Of a stretch of DNA of 64,000 bases, positions 46,033 through 55,195 are shown in pieces; within the stretch, counting starts at the first letter, position 1, and each line of letters begins with the position of its first letter. The stretch comes from Actinoallomurus spadix (GTDB lineage Bacteria > Actinomycetota > Actinomycetes > Streptosporangiales > Streptosporangiaceae). The notes below the pieces were generated by a model. It worked only from the letters and a program-made list of their open reading frames with translations. It was not told where the DNA came from and searched no databases. The stretch spans positions 51,566-115,565 of the forward strand of contig NZ_JAMXMX010000026.1 in assembly GCF_024055725.1 (NCBI RefSeq), given 5' to 3'. A program made the position numbers and the translations under genes.

Positions 46033-47421
46033 TCAGCCGGCACGCCCGGAGCGCACGGCCAGAACCGAGCAGCAGCCGCCCAGCACGGCGGCCGCGGCGA
46101 GCGCGACGCTCGTCACCGCCAGGGCGTGGCCGGTCGGCGGCGCGACGCTCAGGAACACCGTGCCGAACGTCGCCACGCCCACGACCTGCGCGAACTGGTT
46201 CATCGTGACGAGCAGGCCGCTGGCGTCGGCCGCGTCCGCGACAGGCACGCGCGCGAGCGCGAGCGCGAGCATCGGGCTGAAGGCACCGCCCAGGCCGAGA
46301 CCGGTCAGGGCCATCGCCGCCTCCAGCCCCACGCCACCGGACTGGAACACCGCCAGCCCCAGGTACCCGAGGGCCGCGACGGCGAACGCCGCCGGGACCA
46401 GCACGCGGTGCCACCGCGCGGGCACCCGCCGCCAGTTCAGGCTCGCGAGGGCGAACCCGCCCGCGCCGGGGATGAAGGACAGCCCGGCGCGCAGCGGGCT
46501 GTCGCCCAGGCCGCCCTGCAGGTGCAGGGCCAGGCTGAACAGGAACCCGCCGAACGTCGCCATCGCGAAGAAGATCGTGACGCCGCCGGCCAGGAGCCCG
46601 GGCGTGCGCAGCAGCCGGCCGGGGATCAGCGGCGCGGCTGCGCGGCGCTGCAGGACCACGAAGATCCCGAAGAGGACGACGCCGCCGGCCAGCATGACCC
46701 AGCCCCAGCCGGGCCAGCCCTCCTCGTGCCCGAGCACGAGCGGCACGATGAAGCAGACGACGGCGGCGGACAGGCCGAGCACGCCGGGGACGTCCAGCCG
46801 GCGGCCCCGCTCACCACGGTCGCCCGGCAGGACGCGTGGCCCGGCGACCAGCAGCGCCACGCCGATCGGTACGTTCACCAGGAACACCGGCCGCCAGCCG
46901 GTGCCGAGGACGTCGGCGCTGACGAGGGCGCCGCCGATCACCTGCCCCGCGACGGCGCCGCCGGACAGCACAGCCGAGTAGGCGCTCAGCGCCCGGGCCC
47001 GCGCGGCGCCGGTGAAGTTCCGCTGGATCAGGCTCATCACCTGCGGCACCATCACCGCGGCGCCCGCGCCCTGGACGAGCCGGAAACCGATGAGCAGGCC
47101 GGTGCTCGCCGCGAGGCCGCACGCCAGGGACGCCGCGGTGAAGACCGCCAGCCCGCCGAGGAAGGCGCGCCGGTGCCCGAGAATGTCACCGAGGCGCGCC
47201 CCGGTGATGAGCAGCACGGCGTACGCGATCGTGTAACCGGCGATGACGAGCTGCAGGCCCGCGCCGGACGCCTGCAGGTCGGTACGGATGGTGGGGGCGG
47301 CGACGTTGACCACGGTCACGTCGAGGACCGCCATGAACTGCCCGAGCATGATGAGCGTCAGCAGCCCGCCGCGGCGGACCGGCGCCGGTGCCGGGGGAGC
47401 GTCGAGAGTGATCTGGGCCAT
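46033..47421 (-). CDS. MFS drug-efflux transporter, DHA2 (14-TM) type
   Basis: The 462-residue product has about 14 membrane segments, motif C-like GAGAAVMVPQVMSLIQRNF, motif A GARLGDILGHRR, and LDVTVVNVAAPTI in TM1, the marks of DHA2 drug:H+ antiporters. It is divergent from an MmyB-like XRE regulator that probably controls it. The 101-bp shared region contains GGTGTTGACAGCACC, an imperfect inverted repeat. The substrate is unknown. Confidence 0.93.
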   Translation of the reverse strand: MAQITLDAPPAPAPVRRGGLLTLIMLGQFMAVLDVTVVNVAAPTIRTDLQASGAGLQLVIAGYTIAYAVLLITGARLGDILGHRRAFLGGLAVFTAASLACGLAASTGLLIGFRLVQGAGAAVMVPQVMSLIQRNFTGAARARALSAYSAVLSGGAVAGQVIGGALVSADVLGTGWRPVFLVNVPIGVALLVAGPRVLPGDRGERGRRLDVPGVLGLSAAVVCFIVPLVLGHEEGWPGWGWVMLAGGVVLFGIFVVLQRRAAAPLIPGRLLRTPGLLAGGVTIFFAMATFGGFLFSLALHLQGGLGDSPLRAGLSFIPGAGGFALASLNWRRVPARWHRVLVPAAFAVAALGYLGLAVFQSGGVGLEAAMALTGLGLGGAFSPMLALALARVPVADAADASGLLVTMNQFAQVVGVATFGTVFLSVAPPTGHALAVTSVALAAAAVLGGCCSVLAVRSGRAG

Positions 47422-47522
47422 GCGCCGAGCCTGCTGCCGGAGCGGTACAGGTGGTGAGAGCCCGCTGATACTGGTGTTGACAGCACCTGGCACGGCGGCC
47501 CGGCGTACCGCACCATGGACGG

Positions 47523-48407
47523 GTGACCATGACGACCACCCGCCGGCGGACCGAGCTGGCCGCCTTCCTCCGCAGCCGGCGGGAGCGCATCACCCCCGCC
47601 GACGTCGGGATCCCGGCGGGGCTGCGGCGGCGCACGCCCGGGCTGCGCCGCGAGGAGGTCGCCCAGCTCGCCGGGGTCGGCGTCACCTGGTACACCTGGC
47701 TCGAACAGGGCAGGCCGATCAACGTCAGCGTCCAGGTCCTCGACGCGATCGCCCGTACGCTCCGTCTCGACCGGCCCGAGCGCGAGCATCTCTACCACCT
47801 GGCGGACGTGCCGGCGATGCCCGGTCCACCGGTGCACGACCGGCTCGAACCGGAGGTGCAGGCCGTCCTCGACGGCCTGGCTCCGCTGCCCGCCAGCGTG
47901 CTGTCGAGCCGCTACGACGTGCTCGCCTGGAACACCGCCTACTCCGCCGTGTGGCCGGCCGTCCTGCGCGCCGACGACACCCATCCCCGCAACCTGCTGT
48001 GGCGGATGTTCGTCACCCCGCACTGCTGCAACCAGATGCTCAACCGCGACACCGAGCTACCGCAGATGGTGGCGATGTTCCGGGCGGCGTTCGCCCGGCA
48101 CCTCGGCGAGCCGTCCTGGACCGGGCTGGTGGAGCGACTGTCGGCGGCGAGCCCCGAGTTCGCGGAGATGTGGGCGGCCCAGGACGTCGCCGTCCCCTCG
48201 ACGCGCGTGAAGCACTTCAAGCACGCCGCCGTCGGCGAAATCCGGATGTCGGTGGTCAACTTCGCCGTCACCGCCACGCCAGAGACCCGGCTGGCGGTCT
48301 ACACGCCGGTCGACGAGGACACGCGCGAGCGCATCCAGTGGCTGATCGACAACCCCGGCGCGCCCGCCGTCGACCACGTCCATCGGGCCCCTGTGGTCCC
48401 GGAGTGA
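47523..48407 (+). CDS. XRE-family regulator, MmyB-like, paired with the MFS exporter
   Basis: The 294-residue product has the helix-turn-helix [20 protein letters not shown] then [17 protein letters not shown], and the MmyB-type domain [34 protein letters not shown]. The predicted start is GTG 47523, with ATG 47529 two codons later. It shares architecture with the 42.2-kb regulator. By position it regulates the divergent MFS transporter, perhaps in response to a hydrophobic ligand. Confidence 0.92.
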   Translation: MTMTTTRRRTELAAFLRSRRERITPADVGIPAGLRRRTPGLRREEVAQLAGVGVTWYTWLEQGRPINVSVQVLDAIARTLRLDRPEREHLYHLADVPAMPGPPVHDRLEPEVQAVLDGLAPLPASVLSSRYDVLAWNTAYSAVWPAVLRADDTHPRNLLWRMFVTPHCCNQMLNRDTELPQMVAMFRAAFARHLGEPSWTGLVERLSAASPEFAEMWAAQDVAVPSTRVKHFKHAAVGEIRMSVVNFAVTATPETRLAVYTPVDEDTRERIQWLIDNPGAPAVDHVHRAPVVPE

Positions 48408-48420
48408 TAAACCTGGTCGA

Positions 48421-48777
48421 GTGATCGTCGGAGTGGGGATCGACGTCGTCGACGTCGCCCGGTTCGCCAGGTCGCTGGAGCGCACGCCGGGCCTGGCCGT
48501 CCGGCTCTTCACCGACCGGGAGCGCGGGCTGCCCCCGCGGTCCCTCGCCGCGCGGTTCGCGGCCAAGGAGGCCCTGGCCAAGGCGCTGGGGGCGCCGCGC
48601 GGGCTGCGGTGGACCGACGCGGAGGTGCGCCGCGCCGAGGACGGCCGCCCGAGCCTGCACGTGATGGGCACCGTCCAGGAGGCGGCCGGGCGGCTGGGCG
48701 TCACCACCTGGCACCTGTCGCTCAGCCACGACGGGGGCGTCGCGATCGCGATGGTCGTGGCGGAGAACACCCGATGA
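48421..48777 (+). CDS. acpS: Holo-[acyl-carrier-protein] synthase
   Basis: AcpS transfers 4'-phosphopantetheine from CoA to the acyl-carrier protein of fatty acid synthesis. The 118-residue product has the magnesium site [10 protein letters not shown] (Asp8) and [11 protein letters not shown] (Glu), and [11 protein letters not shown] at the end, all AcpS signatures. GTG 48421 is 13 nt beyond the XRE stop. Its last codons (VAENTR) are duplicated about 65 nt downstream. Confidence 0.95.
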   Translation: MIVGVGIDVVDVARFARSLERTPGLAVRLFTDRERGLPPRSLAARFAAKEALAKALGAPRGLRWTDAEVRRAEDGRPSLHVMGTVQEAAGRLGVTTWHLSLSHDGGVAIAMVVAENTR

Positions 48778-48838
48778 GAGGTCCGTCGCGGTGGGGGCCC
48801 GGAGACGAGCCCGTCGCCGTGGTGGCGGAGAACACCCG
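48757..48838 (+). repeat. 17-bp direct repeat of the acpS 3' end
   Basis: GTGGCGGAGAACACCCG occurs at 48757-48773, inside the last acpS codons, and again at 48822-48838 in the spacer. Each copy is followed by ATGA or GTGA, so the stop codon is repeated too. Confidence 0.85.
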
Positions 48839-48891
48839 GTGACGAGCCGCGCGGTGCCGGCGGGAAGAGATCTCATGAGGAGGCGAGCGTG

Positions 48892-50397
48892 ATGCGGTAC
48901 GCACACGAGGTCGACAAGGTCCGGACCGCCGAACGGGCGCTGATGGCCCGCCTGCCCGACGGGACGCTCATGTCGCGCGCCGCGGCCGGTCTGGCGTCGG
49001 TGTGCGCCCGGATCCTGCGCGGCGGCCGGCCGCACGCCGAACCGGGCCTCGGCGTGTACGGCGCGCGCGTCGTCCTGCTGGTGGGCGGCGGCGACAACGG
49101 CGGTGACGCCCTGTACGCGGGCGCGGGCCTGGCGCGGCGTGGCGCGGGGGTCACCGCGGTCCTCGCGGGAACGAAGAGCCACGAGGGCGGGCTGGCCGAC
49201 CTGCGCGCCGCCGGCGGCCGGGTGCTGCCCGTCGCGGAGGAGGAACGGGTGGCCACGGCGATCGACCGGGCCGACCTGATCATCGACGGAATGCTCGGCA
49301 TCGGCGGCCGGGGCGGGCTGCGCGAGCCGTACGCCGGCCTGGCCCGCCGCGCGGCCGACAGCCCGGCGATCGTGGTGGCCTGTGACCTGCCCAGCGGCGT
49401 CGACGCGAGCAGCGGGCAGGTCGCCGGGGCGGCGGTCCGCGCGGACGTGACCGTCACCTTCGGGACGTACAAGCCGGGTCTGCTCGTCGACCCGGGCGCC
49501 GAGCACGCGGGTGTGGTCGAACTCGTCGACATCGGGCTCGGCCCGTACCTGCCCGACCCGGACGTGTGCGCGCCGCTCGCCGAGGACGTCGCCGTCCGGC
49601 TGCCCCGCCCGACCAGCGAGTCGAACAAGTACCGGCGGGGCGTCGTCGGCGTCCTCGCGGGGAGCGAGACGTTCACCGGGGCCGCCGTCCTCGCCGTCGG
49701 CGGGGCGGTGCGCGGCGGGGCGGGGATGGTGCGGTTCGCGTCCTCCGAGCACCCGGTGGAGCTCGTCCGGCAGCGCTGGCCGGAGTCGGTGACCACGGTC
49801 ATCGGGGACTCCCTGGACGGGATCGGGCGGGTGCAGGCGTGGGTGGCCGGGCCCGGCCTGGGCACGGACGAGCGGGCCGAGGCGCTGCTCGCGCAGGTCC
49901 TCGCCACGGACCTGCCGGTCCTCGTCGACGCCGACGGGCTCACCGTGCTGGCGCGGCGGCGCGACCTGCTGTGGCGGGACGCGCCGACCGTGCTGACCCC
50001 GCACGCCGGAGAGCTGGCCCGGCTGCTGGGCACCGACGCCGGTGAGATCGAGGCGCGGCGGCTGGAGCACGTGCGCCGCGCCGCGGAGGAGCTGACCGCC
50101 ACCGTGCTGCTCAAGGGCTCCACGACGCTGATCGCCGAGGCGGACCGGCCGGTGCGGGTGAACCCCACGGGCACGCCCTGGCTGGCGACGGCGGGCAGCG
50201 GCGACGTGCTGTCCGGGCTCACGGGCGCGCTGCTCGCCGGCGGCGTGCCGGCGATCGACGCGGCCGCGACCGGGGCGTACCTCCACGGCCTGGCCGCCCG
50301 GCTGTCGGCCGACCCGTACGGCGACGGCGCCGCGCCGATCAGCGCGTACGACGTCCTCGACGCGCTGCCCGAGGCGTTCCGCACTCTGGCCGGATGA
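48892..50397 (+). CDS. nnr: Bifunctional NAD(P)HX epimerase/dehydratase
   Basis: It repairs hydrated NADH/NADPH: the N-terminal domain epimerises the R form and the C-terminal domain dehydrates the S form using ADP or ATP. Residues 1 to about 225 are the YjeF_N domain with VGGGDNGGDALYAG and DLPSGVDASSG. The rest is the ribokinase-like dehydratase with TPHAGELARLLG and GTPWLATAGSGDVLSGLTGA. Total 501 residues. GTG 48889 is an alternative start one codon earlier; GAGGAGG is upstream. The alr gene follows. Confidence 0.95.
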   Translation: MRYAHEVDKVRTAERALMARLPDGTLMSRAAAGLASVCARILRGGRPHAEPGLGVYGARVVLLVGGGDNGGDALYAGAGLARRGAGVTAVLAGTKSHEGGLADLRAAGGRVLPVAEEERVATAIDRADLIIDGMLGIGGRGGLREPYAGLARRAADSPAIVVACDLPSGVDASSGQVAGAAVRADVTVTFGTYKPGLLVDPGAEHAGVVELVDIGLGPYLPDPDVCAPLAEDVAVRLPRPTSESNKYRRGVVGVLAGSETFTGAAVLAVGGAVRGGAGMVRFASSEHPVELVRQRWPESVTTVIGDSLDGIGRVQAWVAGPGLGTDERAEALLAQVLATDLPVLVDADGLTVLARRRDLLWRDAPTVLTPHAGELARLLGTDAGEIEARRLEHVRRAAEELTATVLLKGSTTLIAEADRPVRVNPTGTPWLATAGSGDVLSGLTGALLAGGVPAIDAAATGAYLHGLAARLSADPYGDGAAPISAYDVLDALPEAFRTLAG

Positions 50398-50456
50398 CGC
50401 CACGACGGCGGCGTGAATGGCCGGAGCTCACCCCGGCGGCTGCCACACTGGAGTTC

Positions 50457-51608
50457 ATGGTGAACGTCCCCGCAACAGCGCATGTCGACCTCGCGGCGAT
50501 CAGCCACAACGTCGGCGTCCTCCGCGAGAAGGCCGCGGGCGCCGAGGTGATGGCGATCGTCAAGGCCGACGGGTACGGGCACGGCATCATCCAGGCCGCT
50601 CGCGCCGCGCTGGCGGGCGGGGCCTCCCGGCTCGGCGTCGCGACCCTGGCCGAGGCGCTGACCGTACGGCGGGCCGGCGTCGACGCGCCGGTGCTGTGCT
50701 GGCTGCACGGCACGGGCGAGCCGTTCGACGAGGCCGTCGCCGCCGACGTCGACCTGGCCGCGAGCTCGACGCACGTCGTCGAGGAGATCGCGGCCGCCGC
50801 CGCGCGCGCGGGCCGTACGGCGCGACTGCACCTGAAGATCGACACGGGGCTGTCCCGCGCGGGCGCGACGCCCGAGGACTGGCCGTCGGTGGTGGACGCC
50901 GCGCTCCGCGCCCAGGCGGAGGGGTGCGTGCAGGCGGTCGGGATCTGGTCGCACCTGGCGTGCGCGGACGAGCCGGGCCACCCGTCGATCGCCGCGCAGC
51001 TGCGGACCTTCGACGAGGCCGTCGAGTTCGCCGAGAAGGCCGGCGTCCGCCCGGAGGTCCGGCACATCGCGAACTCCGCGGCGACGCTGACGATCCCCGA
51101 GGCGAGGTACGACCTCGTACGGCCCGGCATCGCGGTGTACGGCCTGAGCCCCATCCCGTCGCACCCGGCCTCCGACGGGCGCGAGGACCACAACTTCGGC
51201 CTCCGGCCCGCCATGACGCTCACCGGGCGGATCCTCGTCACCAAGCGCGTCGGCCCCGGCACGGGCGTGTCGTACGGGCACCGGTACACCACCGACCGGG
51301 AGACCACGCTCGGCGTCGTGCCCCTCGGGTACGCCGACGGCATCCCTCGCAGCGGCACCAACCTCCTGGAGGTCCTGGCGGCCGGCCGTCGGCGGCGCAT
51401 CGCCGGCACGGTCTGCATGGACCAGTTCGTCATCGACGTGGGCGACGACGAGCTCCACGCCGGCGACGAGGTGATCCTCTTCGGCCCGGGCGACCGGGGC
51501 GAGCCCACCGCGCAGGACTGGGCCGACCTGCTCGGCACGATCTCCTACGAGGTCGTCACCCGCATCGGCGCACGTGTCGCCCGCGTGTACGAAGGAATCC
51601 CCCAGTGA
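50457..51608 (+). CDS. alr: Alanine racemase
   Basis: Alr interconverts L- and D-alanine for peptidoglycan, using PLP. The 383-residue product has the PLP lysine (Lys36) in VMAIVKADGYGHG, the catalytic Tyr in GTGVSYGHRYTT, and CMDQFVIDVG. ATG 50457 was preferred because GGAG precedes it and the protein then starts like other Alr proteins; ATG 50394, overlapping the nnr stop (ATGA), would add 21 residues. The hydrolase gene overlaps its stop by 4 nt. Confidence 0.95.
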   Translation: MVNVPATAHVDLAAISHNVGVLREKAAGAEVMAIVKADGYGHGIIQAARAALAGGASRLGVATLAEALTVRRAGVDAPVLCWLHGTGEPFDEAVAADVDLAASSTHVVEEIAAAAARAGRTARLHLKIDTGLSRAGATPEDWPSVVDAALRAQAEGCVQAVGIWSHLACADEPGHPSIAAQLRTFDEAVEFAEKAGVRPEVRHIANSAATLTIPEARYDLVRPGIAVYGLSPIPSHPASDGREDHNFGLRPAMTLTGRILVTKRVGPGTGVSYGHRYTTDRETTLGVVPLGYADGIPRSGTNLLEVLAAGRRRRIAGTVCMDQFVIDVGDDELHAGDEVILFGPGDRGEPTAQDWADLLGTISYEVVTRIGARVARVYEGIPQ

Positions 51609-52687
51609 ACAAGAAACGCATCGGGCTGATCGGCGCGGCGGTCGGCACCGCCGGCGCGGTCGGCGTGGGCGCGGTCGTCGCCGCGCGGAGGTACGCCGTC
51701 GGGCGGGCCCGGCTCACCCCGGACCCCGACGCGGGCGAGCCGTTCGGCGAGCTGCGCGGCCGGCCGCTGACCGTCGAGGCGAGCGACGGCGTGCCCCTGC
51801 ACGTCGAGATCGACGGGCCGGACGACGCGCCCCTCACGGTCGTCTTCTGCCACGGCTACTGCCTGAACGAGGACTGCTGGCACTTCCAGCGGCGCGACCT
51901 GGGCCGCGACGGCGACCTGCGGCTGGTCCTCTGGGACCAGCGCAGCCACGGCCGGTCCGGGCGCAGCGACCTGACCCACGCGACCATCGACCAGTGCGGC
52001 GCGGACCTGTTCGCCGTCCTGGAGGCCACCGTGGACCCCGGAACGCCGGTGGTCCTGGTCGGTCACTCCATGGGCGGCATGACGATCATGGCGCTGGCCG
52101 AGAGCCATCCGGAGCTGTTCGAGGACGGCCGGATCGCCGCGGTCGCCCTGATCAACACGTCCTCGGGTGAGCTGGCGGAGCTCAGCCTGGGCCTGCCGAT
52201 GGCGTTCGGCAAGGTGTTCAAGACGGCGCTGCCCCGGGTGACGCGCAGTCTGGGCAAACGGGCGGAGCTGGTCGAGCGCGGGCGGCGGGCGGGCGCCGAC
52301 GTGGCGTTCATGGTCACCCGCCGGATCGCGTTCGGCGACAAGCGCGTCAGCCCGTCGGTGGTGGACTTCGTCGAGCAGATGATCCGCTCGACGCCGATCG
52401 ACGTGATCGCGGAGTTCTATCCGACGCTCGCCGCGCACGACAAGCTCGCCGCGCTGGAGGTCATCAGGGGCCTGCCCGCGCTGGTCGTCGTCGGCGACGA
52501 GGATCGGCTGACGCCCCCCGCGCACGGCCGGCTGATCGCGGAGATCCTGGGCGACGCCGAGCTCGTGGAGCTGTCCGAGGCGGGCCACGTCACGATGATG
52601 GAGCACCCTGAGGTCGTCACCCGGGCGCTCATCCGGCTGATCGACCGGGTGCGCCCCGTCGCGGAGGAGGAGGAACGATCGGCGTGA
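51605..52687 (+). CDS. Membrane-anchored alpha/beta hydrolase
   Basis: The 360-residue product has an N-terminal signal-anchor (VNKKRIGLIGAAVGTAGAVG), then an alpha/beta hydrolase with VVFCHGYCLNEDCWHFQ, Ser nucleophile in VGHSMGGMTIM, acid in VVGDEDRLTPP and His in EAGHVTMMEHP. Genes of this type lie between alr and tsaE in many actinobacteria; the substrate is unknown. It overlaps alr (GTGA) and tsaE (4 nt), so it belongs to the same operon. Confidence 0.92.
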   Translation: MNKKRIGLIGAAVGTAGAVGVGAVVAARRYAVGRARLTPDPDAGEPFGELRGRPLTVEASDGVPLHVEIDGPDDAPLTVVFCHGYCLNEDCWHFQRRDLGRDGDLRLVLWDQRSHGRSGRSDLTHATIDQCGADLFAVLEATVDPGTPVVLVGHSMGGMTIMALAESHPELFEDGRIAAVALINTSSGELAELSLGLPMAFGKVFKTALPRVTRSLGKRAELVERGRRAGADVAFMVTRRIAFGDKRVSPSVVDFVEQMIRSTPIDVIAEFYPTLAAHDKLAALEVIRGLPALVVVGDEDRLTPPAHGRLIAEILGDAELVELSEAGHVTMMEHPEVVTRALIRLIDRVRPVAEEEERSA

Positions 52688-53139
52688 AACCCATCCCGGT
52701 TCCCACCGATGAGGCGATGCGCGAGCTGGGCCGAAGGCTGGCCGCCGCGCTGCGCGCCGGAGATCTGGTCGTGCTGTCCGGGCCCTTGGGCGCGGGCAAG
52801 ACGACGCTGACCCAGGGCCTGGGCGAGGGTCTCAAGGTCCGCGGGCCGATCACATCGCCGACCTTCGTCATCGCGCGGGTGCATCCGTCGCTGGCCGGCG
52901 GGCCCGCGCTGGTGCACGTCGACGCGTACCGCCTCGGCGGGCTGGACGAGGTCGATGACCTGGACCTGGACCTGCAGGACGCCGTGACCGTCGTCGAGTG
53001 GGGCGAGGGCATGGTCGAGGAGCTGTCCGAGGACCGGCTCGAGGTGACGATCGAGCGCGGGGACACCGAGGAGCGCACGGTCCGGATCACGGGCGTCGGC
53101 GGCCGCTGGGCGGACTCGCCGGTCGACCCCGTGCTGTGA
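52684..53139 (+). CDS. tsaE: tRNA t6A biosynthesis ATPase TsaE
   Basis: TsaE is the ATPase of the TsaBDE complex that makes N6-threonylcarbamoyladenosine at tRNA position 37. The 151-residue product has Walker A SGPLGAGKTT (32-41), SPTFVIARVH and LVHVDAYRLGGLDEV, with the conserved VVEWGEGM. It overlaps the hydrolase gene by 4 nt. The partners TsaB and TsaD lie 0.9 kb and 2 kb downstream. Confidence 0.95.
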   Translation: MKPIPVPTDEAMRELGRRLAAALRAGDLVVLSGPLGAGKTTLTQGLGEGLKVRGPITSPTFVIARVHPSLAGGPALVHVDAYRLGGLDEVDDLDLDLQDAVTVVEWGEGMVEELSEDRLEVTIERGDTEERTVRITGVGGRWADSPVDPVL

Positions 53140-53276
53140 TCCGCGCTGTGATCTGCGATTTGGACCGGTCCGTTTCCGTCCGGGCGCAGACTTAATCGCG
53201 ATCTTGCAATACCCTCACCAGTGAATCTCACCTTCCTGGCGAAACAGGACAAACGGGGTGGAGGGGGAGAGATCTG

Positions 53277-53999
53277 GTGAGTGGCCGCCGTCGCGCCCCC
53301 CGCCCGGCCGGACGCCGCAGACGCGTCTGGGCGGTCGCGGGCGTCCTCACGCTGGTCGTCGCGGTATGCGCCGTCGCGGCCCTGACGCTCCTACGGCCCG
53401 GCAAGGCCCGTACCACGGCGGACAGGGCCGCGACCGGACCGCAGAGCTCGCCGATGAGCGCGCCCGACGGCTCCGAACGCGACATCGTCCCCGACGCCTG
53501 CACCGTGCTGAGCCAGGAGGTCACCGGCCGGCTCACCCCGGGCGCCGAGCGCACCGGGATGGACCAGGGCACCCAGTCCGACCGGCACAGCGAATGCGCC
53601 TGGAGCATCTACGGGAACGACCGCCGGCAGCTGACCGTCGAACTGCGCGCCCTCAACGGCGACGGGACGGGGAGCGCGACCCAGGTGGCGACCCGGACGT
53701 TCGGTGAGGAGTGGGGGTTCGACCGCGAGGGCAAGGACCTCGCCGACACGGTCAAGGTCCGCGACAGTCGCGGCGTCAGCGGCGTCGGAGAGCAGGCGTA
53801 CGTCGTCTACACCGTCGACGGCGACCAGATCGGGAACGCCGTCGCCAACGCCCGCCTCGCGAACGTCCTCGTCACCGTCCACTTCTCCGGCAGCGACGAC
53901 AAGGACGGCGACATCACGCCGATCTCCTCCTCGGACGCCACGAACGGCGCCCTCTCCGCCGCCCGCGACGTGATCTCCAAGCTCCAGTCCCAGGCCTGA
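53277..53999 (+). CDS. Exported DUF3558-like protein inside the tsa operon
   Basis: The 240-residue product has a very basic N-terminus (GRRRAPRPAGRRRRVW), one membrane segment (about 18-39) and an extracytoplasmic domain with a Cys pair (DACTVLSQEVTGRL and SECAWSIYG), a pattern of DUF3558-type proteins. No lipobox is present, so it is membrane-anchored. Function is unknown. GTG 53277 is preceded by GGAGGGGGAGAG. It interrupts the usual tsaE-tsaB adjacency. Confidence 0.75.
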   Translation: MSGRRRAPRPAGRRRRVWAVAGVLTLVVAVCAVAALTLLRPGKARTTADRAATGPQSSPMSAPDGSERDIVPDACTVLSQEVTGRLTPGAERTGMDQGTQSDRHSECAWSIYGNDRRQLTVELRALNGDGTGSATQVATRTFGEEWGFDREGKDLADTVKVRDSRGVSGVGEQAYVVYTVDGDQIGNAVANARLANVLVTVHFSGSDDKDGDITPISSSDATNGALSAARDVISKLQSQA

Positions 54000-54036
54000 A
54001 CGGCGCCGGCCGGTCAGAGTGACCCCGTGGGCGCGC

Positions 54037-54042
54037 TACGCT
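54037..54042 (+). promoter_or_regulatory. -10 element before tsaB
   Basis: TACGCT is 8 nt before the tsaB GTG, which lacks an SD. It suggests a separate leaderless promoter for tsaB-rimI-tsaD after the inserted DUF3558-like gene. Confidence 0.45.
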
Positions 54043-54050
54043 CATAGGTC

Positions 54051-54713
54051 GTGCTGGTCTTGGCTTTTGACACTGCGACCGCCGCGGTCACCGTCGCCCT
54101 GAGCGAGGGCACCCCCGGCGGTGTCCGGCTGCGCGCCGAGTCCAACGCGGTCGACCGGCGGCGGCACGCCGAGGTGCTCGCCCCCGCGATCGCGACCGTC
54201 CTCGAGGAGGCCGGGGTGACGCGGGCCGATCTGACGGCCATCGCGGTCGGCGTCGGCCCCGGCCCCTACACCGGCCTGCGCGTCGGCCTCACCACCGCCC
54301 GCGCGCTCGGCGCCGTGCTCGGCATCCCGGTCCACGGCGTCTGCACCCTCGATGTCCTCGCCTGGCAGTCCGGCCGCACGGCGCCGTTCGTCGCGGCGAC
54401 CGACGCCCGGCGCAAGGAGGTCTACTGGGCGTCGTACGCCTCGGCCCGTGAGCGCGCCGCCGGCCCCGCCGTCGGCAAGCCCGCCGAGGCCGCCGAGCCG
54501 GGCCTGCCCGCCATCGGCGAGGGCGCGCTGCTGTACGCCGACACCCTCGCCGGGCAGGAGCCCGCGCTGCCCTCCGCCGCCGCGCTCGCCGACCTGGTGA
54601 TCACCCGGCTGTCCGGCGGCGAGGGCCCCGACCTCCTGGAGCCCGTCCCGCTGTACCTCCGCAAGCCCGACGCCAAGGAGCCCGGGCCGCGCAAACGGGT
54701 GACGCAGCCGTGA
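54051..54713 (+). CDS. tsaB: tRNA t6A biosynthesis scaffold TsaB
   Basis: TsaB is the inactive paralogue of TsaD and holds the complex together. The 220-residue product begins [20 protein letters not shown] and has [20 protein letters not shown], both TsaB marks. Its stop overlaps rimI by 4 nt (GTGA). Confidence 0.95.
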   Translation: MLVLAFDTATAAVTVALSEGTPGGVRLRAESNAVDRRRHAEVLAPAIATVLEEAGVTRADLTAIAVGVGPGPYTGLRVGLTTARALGAVLGIPVHGVCTLDVLAWQSGRTAPFVAATDARRKEVYWASYASARERAAGPAVGKPAEAAEPGLPAIGEGALLYADTLAGQEPALPSAAALADLVITRLSGGEGPDLLEPVPLYLRKPDAKEPGPRKRVTQP

Positions 54714-55195
54714 GCCTGCGCGCGATGACCGACGCCGACCTGCCCGACGTCCTCGCGCTCGAGCCCGTGCTGTTCCCCGAGGAGCCCTGGTCCGAGCAGG
54801 CGTACCGCGAGGAGCTGGCCGACGCGACCGGCACGCGGCACTACGTCGTGATCGAGGACGACGACGGGCGCTTCGCCGGCTGGGCGGGCCTCGCGGCCGC
54901 CGGCGGCCAGGCCGACGTCCTCACCATCGGCGTCCGCCCCGAGCTGCAGGGGCGGGGGCTCGGCGCCCGGCTGCTGACCGCGCTGCTCGACGAGGCCACC
55001 GCCCGGGGCTGCCCCGAGGTGTTCCTCGACGTCCGCGCCGACAACGACCGGGCCCGGCGGCTGTACGAACGGTTCGGCTTCACCCCGGTCGGCGTCCGCA
55101 AGGGCTACTACCAGCCCTCGGGCGTGGACGCGATCGTGATGGCCCGAGACTCGCGGCGGAGCGGAACGCCCGCCGGACAGGGAGTGGGAAGATGA
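54710..55195 (+). CDS. rimI: Ribosomal protein S18 alanine N-acetyltransferase
   Basis: The 161-residue GNAT protein has the acetyl-CoA loop [15 protein letters not shown] and the C-terminal [20 protein letters not shown], as in RimI. Location between tsaB and tsaD is conserved in actinobacteria. The true substrate in these bacteria may not be S18, since RimI there has been linked to wider N-terminal acetylation. Confidence 0.9.
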   Translation: MSLRAMTDADLPDVLALEPVLFPEEPWSEQAYREELADATGTRHYVVIEDDDGRFAGWAGLAAAGGQADVLTIGVRPELQGRGLGARLLTALLDEATARGCPEVFLDVRADNDRARRLYERFGFTPVGVRKGYYQPSGVDAIVMARDSRRSGTPAGQGVGR

